DNA of 64,000 nucleotides from Actinoallomurus sp963850195 (GCA_963850195.1 CAWKKD010000005.1:2170001-2234000); one strand, 5' to 3'; positions 53,547 through 61,270 are shown, counted from the first letter of the stretch. Translations and numbers: made by a program. The notes: generated by a model not told the origin, from the letters alone.

Positions 53547-54480
53547 CTAGATCCAGTCGCTGACGTCCTCGCCACCGGCGGCGGCGGGAGTGGTGACCGG
53601 CTCGGTGGCCGGCCTTCTGGAGGGCCTGGCGTCTTGGCGCTGCTTAGCCGTGGTGATGATGGATGCGGCGGTGACGTCGGTCAGGTCCAGGGCGGTGGGT
53701 GCATCGCCGGGGTCCCGCTCGGTGGCGGGGGCGTTCGGGTCGACCAGGTCGACCAGAGGTGAGGTGATGGTGTCGCCCATGACCTGGCGGCGTTTGATGT
53801 CCAGGCGCACGAACGCGGCGTTGCTGTCCGAGGCGCGTTCGATGGTGACGGCGTCGGCCCAGCAAGCCGGGGCGATCTTGTCGAGGCGTCCTTGAAGGTC
53901 ATCGACCGAAAGGCCGGGACGAAGCCAGATCCAGACCCGCTCACCAACGGGGGTGGGGCGTGCCCAGAAGGATCAGCGGCAGGCTGCCGGTGCGGTTGGT
54001 GATGATGAACTCGTTGAAGCACACTCGCAGGCGATGCCGTGTGGCGAAGCAGTACGCCACGGCGACCAGCCGGGTGCGGATCGGGGCGAGTGCGGCGGGG
54101 ACACCGACGATGACGGCGGTGGCCATCAGCCGAATGATGGTGTTGGTGTGGGTGGCCAGCTCGACCCATCCGGCCAGCAGGCCGGTAGCGATGAGGATCT
54201 CCGGGGTCCACCACCACAGGACCCGCAGCACGGGCCAGGCCACGATGAAACCCGCAGTCGTGAAGCCGACGCAGAAGCCGACGACAGCGCCGATGAGCCC
54301 GGCGATGATCGGGTGGGTGTAGGAAGCCGCCACGGTGGCGGTCACCACGGCGACAGAGACGCCGATGGCCCAGAAGGCGATCTTGGCGTTACGGATCGAG
54401 GACCGGTGAACCTGCTGTTCGATGACAGTGACGGTCCCGGAGCCTCGTCCGAAGGACTTACGGCCGCTAGACTTGGGCAT
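53547..54480 (-). pseudogene. Membrane half of a TraB-like transfer protein, one +1 frame break
   Basis: ATG 54480 follows AAAGGAGA. Residues 1-150 carry four hydrophobic helices (AFWAIGVSVAVVTATVAA; IIAGLIGAVVGFCVGFTTAGFIVAW; ILIATGLLAGWVEL; LMATAVIVGVPAALAPI). An extra C in a C-run near 53955 shifts the frame; beyond it the chain continues GERVWIWLRPGLSVDDLQGRLDKIA ... and ends DVSDWI. The WIWLRPGLS.DDL pattern is typical of the segment before the motor in AICE TraB proteins. About 310 residues if restored. Confidence 0.72.
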
Positions 54481-54516
54481 GGTTCGCTCTCCTTTGGATG
54501 AGCGGGTTGTGTGAAA

Positions 54517-54556
54517 GAGCGAGGCCGGAAGGTTGGAGCCGTTACCGGCCTCGCTC
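54517..54556 (-). promoter_or_regulatory. Structured RNA hairpin, copy 1
   Basis: A perfect 12-bp stem (GAGCGAGGCCGG / CCGGCCTCGCTC on the plus strand) encloses a 16-base loop AAGGTTGGAGCCGTTA. It sits between a 36-codon frame and the membrane protein gene. On the transcript it is followed by CACACAACCCGCT and the ribosome-binding site. The loop is identical to that of copy 2 while the stem differs compensatorily. Confidence 0.7.
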
Positions 54557-54560
54557 GCTC

Positions 54561-54671
54561 TTACTTCGTGCCGTTCTTGCGATCGGCGAGGATGCGAATC
54601 ACCGGGGATTCACCATCCGGCCACGTCGCCCGACTCCTACGGTCTGGCGGTGGCGTGATCTGCGGAGGCAT
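54561..54671 (-). CDS. 36-residue leader-like small protein
   Basis: ATG 54671 follows a good Shine-Dalgarno (GAGGAGA, 7-base spacing) and runs to TAA 54561: MPPQITPPPDRRSRATWPDG... It is flanked by the two copies of the structured hairpin. No family recognised; it could be a real mini-protein or a regulatory leader peptide. Confidence 0.5.
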   Translation of the reverse strand: MPPQITPPPDRRSRATWPDGESPVIRILADRKNGTK

Positions 54672-54702
54672 GAGGGATCTCCTCTTCTCCAGCGGGTTGT
54701 GT

Positions 54703-54738
54703 GCGAGTCCAGAAGGTTGGAGCCGTTACCGGACTTGC
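54703..54738 (-). promoter_or_regulatory. Structured RNA hairpin, copy 2
   Basis: Stem arms GCGAGTCCAG (54703-54712) and CCGGACTTGC (54729-54738) pair with one G.T wobble and one A.C mismatch around the same 16-base loop as copy 1. It is again followed on the minus strand by CACACAACCCGCT and a ribosome-binding site. One G-C pair of copy 1 is replaced by T-A here, a compensatory change. Confidence 0.68.
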
Positions 54739-54834
54739 GAGAAATGCTCAGGAGAGAACATCGACGCCAAGCGTCTGTTCCGGATCCTGTGATCGGACAA
54801 CCAGGATGATGCGGTTGGGGTCAGACTCGACCGG

Positions 54835-55152
54835 CTAAGACTTGACCGGAACACCGACCGACTTGAGCTCCGCAGCGCGAAACGCAACGCCGTTCTTCCC
54901 GTTGGTCGCCCAGGGCAGGGCCTCCAGCTTCGACAGGGTGACCGGCTGTCCCACCTTCACGTCCGGCTTTTCTCCAGCCGTAGTGACAGACAGGACCTGG
55001 CCCCCCTCCTCGTCCAGGACGAACACCTGCGTCGACCACATGGGACGGCCCGTGTCGCGCTCGGTCTTCTGACGGCCGTTCTGGTCCTTCTTCTCCTCCG
55101 GAGCCTTCGACACCGTTACCTGCTTGTCCTTGGTGTCCACGTACAGCTTCAT
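54835..55152 (-). CDS. SCO3933-family-like AICE regulatory protein
   Basis: ATG 55152 gives 105 residues, MKLYVDTKDKQVTVSKAPEEK ... VKVGQPVTLSKLEALPWATNG ... VAFRAAELKSV. The pattern of an N-terminal strand, a Lys/Gln-rich turn and the VGQPVT.LEA.PW motif resembles the SCO3933-type small regulatory proteins found upstream of transfer genes in AICEs. The frame extends to 55296 but that part overlaps the divergent control region. Intact. Confidence 0.68.
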   Translation of the reverse strand: MKLYVDTKDKQVTVSKAPEEKKDQNGRQKTERDTGRPMWSTQVFVLDEEGGQVLSVTTAGEKPDVKVGQPVTLSKLEALPWATNGKNGVAFRAAELKSVGVPVKS

Positions 55153-55252
55153 GAGCTGTCCTTCCGATCTAGGGCCGCATCGCCTCTCGATGCGCTTCCC
55201 TTCGTGTGACACCAGATTGCCTTCCGCCACGGGGACGAGTTCACCGCATGGC

Positions 55253-55302
55253 GGGACGACTAGGGACGTCCGGTGTAGACTGAAGTCGTCCCTCACCGTC
55301 CC
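55253..55302. promoter_or_regulatory. Four-part symmetric operator between divergent element genes
   Basis: GGGACG at 55253-55258 and 55263-55268 is mirrored by CGTCCC at 55287-55292 and 55297-55302. Each direct pair is offset by exactly 10 bases and the halves are separated by 18 bases. A TAGACT -10-like hexamer (55276-55281) lies at the centre, about 38 bases before the GTG of the XRE regulator. Very likely the binding site of that regulator. Confidence 0.72.
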
Positions 55303-55318
55303 TGAAGGGAATCATCCC

Positions 55319-56059
55319 GTGACGAACGAACGGCTGCGCGACGCGATGCTCAGCAATGCCATGACACCCGATGATCTCGCCGAGCATCTCGGAGTCGACC
55401 GGAAGACGGTTGAACGCTGGATCACCAAGGGGCGAAATCCGTACCCGAAGTTCCGACACAAGATCTCGACACTTCTTCACGAGAGCGAGCGCTATCTATG
55501 GCCGGATGCGCTACAGGACTCTAAAGCGGCCGAGATTAGCGAATCAGAAATCGTAAAGATATATTCGCATCGTAGTTCGATTCCCAGCGACCTTTGGGAT
55601 CGCCTACTTGACAATGCCACCACACAAGTCGACATTCTTGTCTACGTCGGCATGTTCATGACCGAAAGGCCGGGCCTTCTTAATGCTCTTCTCGTCAAAG
55701 GCGAGCAAGGCACGCAGATTCGGATGCTATTTGGAGACCCTTCAAGTAGTGCCGTAGTTCAGCGGAGCATTGACGAAGGAATTGGCGAGCGATCAATATC
55801 CGTCAAGATCGAGAACGCATTGGCGTTCTTCCGGCCACTCATCAACGCTAAGGGAATAGCGATCCGAAATCACTCAACCGTGCTATATAACTCGATTTAT
55901 CGATTCGACAACGAGATGATTGTCAATCCTCATGTCTACGGAAAAACCGCACCCCACTCCCCTGCGCTGCATTTGCGTCGACTCTCAGCTGGAGATCTAT
56001 TCAGCACGTACGACGAAAGCTTTGAGGCAGTATGGAAGGATTCGAAGCCTGTAGGATAG
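55319..56059 (+). CDS. XRE-type regulator with DUF5919/PLD-like C-terminal domain
   Basis: GTG 55319 with AAGGGA upstream gives 246 residues. The N-terminal helix-turn-helix (LSNAMTPDDLAEHLGVDRKTVERWITKGRNPYPKFRHKIS) is followed by a domain reading VDILVYVGMFMTERPGLLNALL ... IRMLFGDPSSSAV ... IAIRNHSTVLYNSIYRFD, like DUF5919/phospholipase-D-related regulators. Codon use is AT-richer than the chromosome. It probably represses or senses state for the element through the four-part operator just upstream. Confidence 0.8.
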   Translation: MTNERLRDAMLSNAMTPDDLAEHLGVDRKTVERWITKGRNPYPKFRHKISTLLHESERYLWPDALQDSKAAEISESEIVKIYSHRSSIPSDLWDRLLDNATTQVDILVYVGMFMTERPGLLNALLVKGEQGTQIRMLFGDPSSSAVVQRSIDEGIGERSISVKIENALAFFRPLINAKGIAIRNHSTVLYNSIYRFDNEMIVNPHVYGKTAPHSPALHLRRLSAGDLFSTYDESFEAVWKDSKPVG

Positions 56060-56063
56060 GCGC

Positions 56064-56534
56064 ATGCCAAAAACCGACCACTACAATGATCCCAATGCAC
56101 CCGCGGCCAACAGTATTGTTGTAGCCGTAGCCATGGCAGTACAGAACACCGATGGCGAATTGCTTCTAATAGAACGTGCCGACAACCATCTGTGGGCGCT
56201 TCCGGGTGGTGCCCAAGAGGTGGGCGAGACTGTATCCCAGGCCGCCATACGCGAAGTACGCGAAGAGACTGGCATAGAAACTGAGATTCTCAATCTAAGC
56301 GGCATCTATTCCGATCCGCATCACGTAATTTCCTATGATGACGGAGAGGTCCGCCAAGAGTTCTCCATCTGTTTTCGTGCTAGGCCAGTTGGTGGTTCAC
56401 TTCGTCCTAGCCTCGAATCGATAACAGCCCGCTGGACTGCCCTTCAAGACCTAGACACGCTACAGATTCATCCGTCCATGAGACTGAGAATCACCCATGC
56501 CATCCAGCCGACAGCTGAGCCGTACCTAGGCTGA
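56064..56534 (+). CDS. NUDIX hydrolase of the element (Pif-like)
   Basis: A 156-residue protein 4 bases after the XRE gene. The Nudix box GGAQEVGETVSQAAIREVREET is complete. In pSAM2 the immunity factor Pif, which blocks redundant transfer between element carriers, is a Nudix-motif protein in the same position class. The product may therefore serve transfer immunity. Lower GC than host genes; intact. Confidence 0.82.
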   Translation: MPKTDHYNDPNAPAANSIVVAVAMAVQNTDGELLLIERADNHLWALPGGAQEVGETVSQAAIREVREETGIETEILNLSGIYSDPHHVISYDDGEVRQEFSICFRARPVGGSLRPSLESITARWTALQDLDTLQIHPSMRLRITHAIQPTAEPYLG

Positions 56535-57176
56535 GGTCGTAGCCCGCAGTCGTTCTTTGGTGCGTTCTACAGCGGCAAGAATCACAGGCTCGGCCTCACT
56601 GATGAACCGAGTGACAAGGTGGTCCTGCCCGTAACGATCCTTAATCTCAGCGATTCGACTCTCGCCAGACGTTGCGTCTCCGTCTGGCGTGGTTGTGATA
56701 TCGCAATACCACAAAGCATCGCGGATTACAGATGGACCCTCGTCTTCAAAAGTATGTAGCTGTTCCTCTAGCCCTCTCATCCGAGCTTCGAGAACAGCAT
56801 AGGAATGATGTGCCACCAGGTTGACCAGCCGCGCAGGGGCACCTTCGTCTTGCAGAAATCTCGCACCATCCAGCGGATGAAACTTCGTTGTCGCGAGGTC
56901 TGGCGCATACCCGACATCGTGCAGGACCGCAGCGGCTTCTAGAAGGTCCGCATCGGGGCCGGCTACCGCCTGGAGAGTCCGGGCCTGTCGTGCAACACCC
57001 TGCACGTGGGCCCACCTTCGAGGCACAGCCTCACATAGCTTCTGGTTTGCAAGATCAAAAGCCCAAGCGACAAGCGACATGGCTGACCCCGTACCCACTC
57101 GGGCTGACTCTCCAACTACCTCGGCCGTGGGTGGCCACGTCTCTACGGACGGCCCCTTAGCGGTGTCGTGCCTCAT
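56526..57176 (-). CDS. HD-domain protein of the element
   Basis: ATG 57176 (AGGGGG upstream) gives 216 residues. HD-superfamily metal ligands are visible: His in WAHVQGVARQAR, HD in AAVLHDVGYA, and later His in NLVAHHSY. Predicted phosphohydrolase, possibly acting on nucleotides or second messengers. It overlaps the convergent NUDIX gene by 9 bases. The frame to 57263 is possible but lacks a ribosome-binding site. Confidence 0.8.
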   Translation of the reverse strand: MRHDTAKGPSVETWPPTAEVVGESARVGTGSAMSLVAWAFDLANQKLCEAVPRRWAHVQGVARQARTLQAVAGPDADLLEAAAVLHDVGYAPDLATTKFHPLDGARFLQDEGAPARLVNLVAHHSYAVLEARMRGLEEQLHTFEDEGPSVIRDALWYCDITTTPDGDATSGESRIAEIKDRYGQDHLVTRFISEAEPVILAAVERTKERLRATTSA

Positions 57177-57716
57177 GCGTCCCCCTGATCTCTGTGCAAA
57201 CTTTCTGTACGTCTTCAAGGCGGCCCGAAGACGGGCCGCATGCGCCGCCGACTCGGCGCCCACCCTCCGCTTCCGCTGACGCTCCCGCTCCGGGCGGGCA
57301 GGCGGCCGGTCGGTCTGGCGCGGAAAGCGGAGGAACTTCCGGGGCCGCCGAGTCGTACGACAGCACTGGCGCAGGGTGACGAGCTGGTCGGCCGGTGCAG
57401 ACCGTTGCGTCGCTCACGGTGGGGTGCTCCCGCTGCGAAATTTTCCGGGTCGGACGGAACCCGTCAAGGGCGCCTTCGGCGTCGCTACGCGATCTTCGAC
57501 CCTTGACGGAACCCGACCGAGAGTCCCGGAGTTGGCAGCTATCGGGAGCAGGGAGGGGTCTGTACCAACCCGGCGGGTGGTCACGGAGTGAGGGCACAAC
57601 CAGGGCACATGACGTCGGCATCCAGCGTGAAACAACAAGAAACGTCGAGATGCCAAATGTGCACGTCAACCCGGTGATCGGCGCTACATGCGACGTCACG
57701 CCATGCCCCACGGCGA
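57177..57716. other. Right-end non-coding region of the element next to attR
   Basis: No credible gene. It contains a perfect 8-bp hairpin GCGGCCCG-AAGA-CGGGCCGC at 57220-57239. Nearer attR there is a direct repeat GACGGAACCCG (57453-57463 and 57505-57515) interleaved with an inverted repeat GTCAAGGG / CCCTTGAC (57463-57470 and 57500-57507). These may be arm-type sites for integrase or Xis. Confidence 0.5.
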
Positions 57717-57758
57717 ATGTACGAGAACCGCATCGCCAAGCTCAAGGCCGGCGGCTGA
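57717..57758. repeat. attR, 42-bp direct repeat
   Basis: A perfect copy of 46934-46975, here detached from the rest of the lipid-droplet gene. Chromosomal sequence resumes at 57759, 12 bases before a terminator hairpin that must originally have followed the host gene's stop codon. Confidence 0.95.
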
Positions 57759-57770
57759 GAGACGCGGTAG

Positions 57771-57805
57771 GGCGGCCGTGACCGAGATCACCGGTCACGG
57801 CCGCC
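57771..57805. terminator. Bidirectional terminator, displaced from its host gene by the element
   Basis: A 14-bp stem (GGCGGCCGTGACCG / CGGTCACGGCCGCC) with a 7-base loop ends 5 bases from the asnB stop. In the empty chromosome it would lie between the convergent lipid-droplet gene and asnB. Confidence 0.85.
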
Positions 57806-57809
57806 TCGA

Positions 57810-59612
57810 TCATGCCTGCGCGGGCCGGTACGTCTCGAACCAGTCGTTCAGCCCGATCACGCGCTCGAGGCCGATGCGGTTCTGCTGGAGGCTGGTCGGC
57901 CCGACGGGCCGCGCCAGTGCCTCGCGCACCGCGTTCAGGTCGAGGTACGGGCGGATCGGCGACGAGGAGTCCATCACGATGTCGTTGAGACGCTCGCGTA
58001 CGGCCAGCTCGTAGCTCGGGTTCTGCGTCGCCGGGTACGGGCTCTTGCGGCGCTGCACGACCGACTCGGGCAGCGTGTCGGCGACCGCGCCGCGCAGCAG
58101 GCTCTTCTCACGCCCGTCGTAGGTCTTGTGCGACCAGGGCGTATTGAAGACGTACTCGACCAGGCGGTGGTCGCAGAACGGCACGCGCACCTCTAGGCCG
58201 ACGGCCATGCTCAGCCGGTCCTTGCGGTCCAGCAGGAGCCGCACCATCCGGGTGAGGTGCAGGTAACAGATCTCGCGCATGCGGCGTTCGAGCGGGTCGG
58301 CGGAGGGCAGGTGCGGCACCTCGGTGAGCGCCTCGCGGTAGCGCCGGTCCAGGTACGCCTCCGAGCGCTCGTCGAGGCCGCGGTCGAACAGGTCGCGGCC
58401 GTTGCCGAGCCCGATGCGGGTCCACGGGAACGTCTCCGCGGCGACCGCCTCGGGGTCGTGGAACCAGCGGTAGCCGCCGAACACCTCGTCGGCGGACTCG
58501 CCGGACAGTGCGACCGTCGAGTGCTTGCGAATCTCGGCGAACAGCAGGTACAGCGAGGTGTCCATGTCGCCCATGCCCGGCATGTCGCGGGACCGGAGCA
58601 CGGCGTCCATGATGACCGGCGAGGCGAGCTGGTCGCTTCGCAGGACGACGTCGGTGTGCTGGGACCCGACGTACTTGGCGACGTCCTGGACGAACGGGCC
58701 GTCGGCGGTGTCGCGCATGGCGTCCGGCACGAACCCGCCGGTCTCGTCGGTGAAGTCGACCGCGAAGGACCGTACGGAGTCCACGCCGAGCGCGCGGTCG
58801 GACAGCGAGGTCAGCGCGCTCGAGTCGAGGCCACCGGACAGCAGCGTGCACAGCGGCACGTCGGAGATGAGCTGGCGCTCGACGATGTCGTCGAGGAGCT
58901 CCCGCACCTTGCGTACGGTGGCCGGCACGTCGTCGGTGTGCTCCTGGGCGGTCAGTGCCCAGTAGCGCCGGTCGGTGATGCCGTCGCGGGAGATCCGTAC
59001 GACATGACCGGGCTCGACCTCGTACATGCCCTTGAAGATCGCGTGGCCGGGCGTCTTGGCGTTGGTGAGCAGCTCGAGGATGCCCTCCTCGTCGACGCGC
59101 GCGGTGAACTCCGGGTTGGCCAGGATCGCCTTCGGCTCGGAGCCGAACAGCACGCCGTTCGGGGTCGGCGCGTAGTAGAGGGGCTTGATGCCCATGCGGT
59201 CGCGGATGAGCAGGAGCTCTTCGGTGCGCGCGTCCCACATGGCGAACGCGAACATGCCGTTGAGGTGTTCGGCGACGTCGGCGCCCCACTGCAGGTAGGC
59301 GTGGAGGACGACCTCGGTGTCGCTACGGGTACGGAAGCGGTGACCGTGTCCCTCGAGCTCGTTGCGGAGCTCACGGAAGTTGTAGGTCTCGCCGCTGTAG
59401 ACGATGGTCGCGGGGCCCTCGTTCATCGGCTGCACGCCGCCCTCGACGTCGATCACCGCGAGCCGCCGGTGCCCCAGCGCGACGTGCGGGTCGATCCACA
59501 GACCCTCGTCGTCCGGGCCACGCAGCGCCATCGTGCGCGTCATGGCCAGGGCGATCTCGTGCTCCGTGGTGAGGTCGCGCTCGTAATCCACCCATCCGGT
59601 GATGCCACACAC
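57810..59612 (-). CDS. asnB: Asparagine synthase (glutamine-hydrolysing)
   Basis: A 600-residue enzyme converting Asp, Gln and ATP to Asn. The N-terminal Ntn glutaminase begins MCGITGWV with nucleophile Cys2 and has RRLAVIDVEGG, NFRELR and SDTEVVL. The synthetase half carries the PP-loop LLSGGLDSSAL and ALSGESADEVFGGY. AGGAGG lies about 13 bases before the ATG. Class and length match actinobacterial AsnB, sometimes used in stress or cell-wall amidation. Stand-alone gene. Confidence 0.95.
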   Translation of the reverse strand: MCGITGWVDYERDLTTEHEIALAMTRTMALRGPDDEGLWIDPHVALGHRRLAVIDVEGGVQPMNEGPATIVYSGETYNFRELRNELEGHGHRFRTRSDTEVVLHAYLQWGADVAEHLNGMFAFAMWDARTEELLLIRDRMGIKPLYYAPTPNGVLFGSEPKAILANPEFTARVDEEGILELLTNAKTPGHAIFKGMYEVEPGHVVRISRDGITDRRYWALTAQEHTDDVPATVRKVRELLDDIVERQLISDVPLCTLLSGGLDSSALTSLSDRALGVDSVRSFAVDFTDETGGFVPDAMRDTADGPFVQDVAKYVGSQHTDVVLRSDQLASPVIMDAVLRSRDMPGMGDMDTSLYLLFAEIRKHSTVALSGESADEVFGGYRWFHDPEAVAAETFPWTRIGLGNGRDLFDRGLDERSEAYLDRRYREALTEVPHLPSADPLERRMREICYLHLTRMVRLLLDRKDRLSMAVGLEVRVPFCDHRLVEYVFNTPWSHKTYDGREKSLLRGAVADTLPESVVQRRKSPYPATQNPSYELAVRERLNDIVMDSSSPIRPYLDLNAVREALARPVGPTSLQQNRIGLERVIGLNDWFETYRPAQA

Positions 59613-59732
59613 AGGTAAGCCTCCTGAAACATATGTGATCCGCAGCTAACTTAGGCCGTTACGCGGCTTGACCAAAACAGTGCGGAGCCGGATTTTTCCC
59701 CCGCGATACTTCGTCGCAGGCCGGCGGCCGTC

Positions 59733-60155
59733 TCATGTTCCGGAGAAGAGCTTCTCCAGTGCGGGCAGGGCGGCCTGGATGGCCGCGCGCTCATCCTCCG
59801 TGAGCGCGGCCATACGCTCCGCGAGGAAGGCGATGCGCCGTTCGCGCCCGAGGTGGAGCATCTGCCGGCCGAGCGCTGTGAGCTCGGCGGTGACCACACG
59901 CGCGTCGTCGGCGTCGCGTCCGCGCAGGACGAGCCCGTCACGGGCGAGGCGGCCGATCTGACGCGTCATCGTCGGCATCCGTACGCCGTGCTCGCCGGCG
60001 AGGTCGGACATCCGGCGAGAGCCGGACTCCAGCGAGCCCAGCACGATGATCTGCTGGGTCGTGGCGCCCTGCCCGGCACCCGCGCGCCTGAGCATCAGCA
60101 CCAGGTCGCGGATCTGCCGGTTGAAGCGCTCGGCGAGCAGCCGGGGATCGGACAT
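59733..60155 (-). CDS. MarR-family transcriptional regulator
   Basis: ATG 60155 behind GGAGGGAAAGG gives 140 residues with the MarR winged helix (TTQQIIVLGSLESGSRRMSDLAGEHGVRMPTMTRQIGRLARDGLVLRGRDADDARV). The dimerisation helices flank it. An inverted repeat sits 31 bases upstream. Its neighbours are asnB and the hydroxyproline genes; either could be a target. The frame to 60245 would run through that repeat. Confidence 0.92.
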   Translation of the reverse strand: MSDPRLLAERFNRQIRDLVLMLRRAGAGQGATTQQIIVLGSLESGSRRMSDLAGEHGVRMPTMTRQIGRLARDGLVLRGRDADDARVVTAELTALGRQMLHLGRERRIAFLAERMAALTEDERAAIQAALPALEKLFSGT

Positions 60156-60186
60156 GACCTTTCCCTCCAAGCTAGCAAAATCCAGA

Positions 60187-60199
60187 TTAGCTGGGCTAA
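60187..60199. promoter_or_regulatory. Candidate MarR operator
   Basis: TTAGC-TGG-GCTAA, a perfect 5-3-5 inverted repeat in an AT-rich patch 31 bases before the marR ATG, a usual location for autoregulation by MarR proteins. Confidence 0.5.
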
Positions 60200-60268
60200 C
60201 TACGGAGTGTGAGGTTGCGCACACGGCTGGATCACGGTGTGGCACACAAGGTGTTCATACCCGAGCGG

Positions 60269-61270
60269 TCACAGGAGGAAGCCCGCCGGGAAGGGGTCAT
60301 CGGGGTCCGACAAGTACTGGGCGGTACCCGTGAGCCAGGCGCGGCCCGTGATGGCCGGGATGATCGCGGGCCGGCCGCCGACGGTGGTCTCCCCCGCGAC
60401 GCGCGCGAGGAAGCGCCCGCCGATGAACGACTCGTTGACGAACTCCCCGCCGGGCGCCAGCTCGCCGCGAGCGTGCAGCTGGGCGAGCCGCGCCGACGTG
60501 CCGGTGCCGCACGGCGACCGGTCGAACCAGCCGGGGTAAATGGCCATCGCGTGCCGCGAGTGGCTCCCGGTCGAGCCGGGCGCGACGAACTGCACGTGGT
60601 GGCAGCCCGCGATGCCGGGGTCCTCGGGGTGTACGGGCCGCTGCGACTCGTTGATCGCCGCCATCAGGGCGAGCCCGGCCGTCAGGATGTCGTTCTTGCG
60701 CTCACGGTCGAACGGCAGTCCGACCCGCTCGATTGGGAGGATCGCGTAGAAGTTGCCGCCGTAGGCCAGGTCGTACGTCACGGGGCCGAGGCCCGGCACG
60801 TCCACCACGCGGTCGAGGGCGTCGACGAACGACGGGACGTTCCGCAGGGTCACGCCGCGCGCGACACCGTCCTCCACGGCGACCTCGGTGACGACCGGCC
60901 CGGCGGGGGTGTCGAGGCGGATCGTGGTGACCGGCTCGGTCACCTCGACCATGCCGGTCTCGACGAGCACGGTCGCCACGCCGATCGTGCCGTGCCCGCA
61001 CATCGGCAGGCAGCCCGACACCTCGATGAACAGCACGCCGTAGTCCGCGCCGGGGCTGGTCGGCGGCTGGAGGATGGCTCCGCTCATCGAGGCGTGGCCG
61101 CGCGGCTCGTACATCAGCAGGGTGCGGATGTGGTCCAGGTGCTCCATGAAGTGGAGCCGCCGCTCGGCCATCGTCGCGCCGGGGATGACGCCGACGCCGC
61201 CCGTGATGACGCGGGTCGGCATCCCCTCGGTGTGGGAGTCGACGGCGTGGAAGACTCGTGTGCTACGCAT
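60269..61270 (-). CDS. 4-hydroxyproline 2-epimerase (proline racemase family)
   Basis: A 333-residue protein with both catalytic cysteines: PMCGHGTIG and SPCGTGTSARLA. Two Cys mark epimerases/racemases rather than the Cys/Thr dehydratases. With the adjacent deaminase and three-part dehydrogenase it would convert trans-4-hydroxy-L-proline to cis-4-hydroxy-D-proline, the first step of catabolism. Its start overlaps the deaminase end by 8 bases. The 60156-60268 gap holds only the MarR control region. Confidence 0.92.
   Translation of the reverse strand: MRSTRVFHAVDSHTEGMPTRVITGGVGVIPGATMAERRLHFMEHLDHIRTLLMYEPRGHASMSGAILQPPTSPGADYGVLFIEVSGCLPMCGHGTIGVATVLVETGMVEVTEPVTTIRLDTPAGPVVTEVAVEDGVARGVTLRNVPSFVDALDRVVDVPGLGPVTYDLAYGGNFYAILPIERVGLPFDRERKNDILTAGLALMAAINESQRPVHPEDPGIAGCHHVQFVAPGSTGSHSRHAMAIYPGWFDRSPCGTGTSARLAQLHARGELAPGGEFVNESFIGGRFLARVAGETTVGGRPAIIPAITGRAWLTGTAQYLSDPDDPFPAGFLL

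Larger units (their letters stand above)
46934..57758. mobile_element. Actinomycete integrative and conjugative element (pSAM2-like AICE), 10.8 kb
   Basis: A 42-bp perfect direct repeat bounds the element (46934-46975 and 57717-57758), giving a unit of 10,783 bp. Inside are integrase, Xis, RepSA, a TraB/FtsK translocase, DUF2637 and RRQRL-type small proteins, an SCO3933-like regulator, an XRE regulator and a Pif-like NUDIX protein: the standard AICE set. The left core genes are minus-strand and heavily overlapping. Base composition dips below the chromosome near the integrase and at the right end. Unlike most AICEs it uses the 3' end of a protein gene, not a tRNA gene. Confidence 0.93.

Noticed and set aside
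46976..57716. CRISPR array or tRNA-type attachment site for the element
   Set aside because: No regularly spaced repeats and no cloverleaf at either end; the att repeat is protein-coding sequence.
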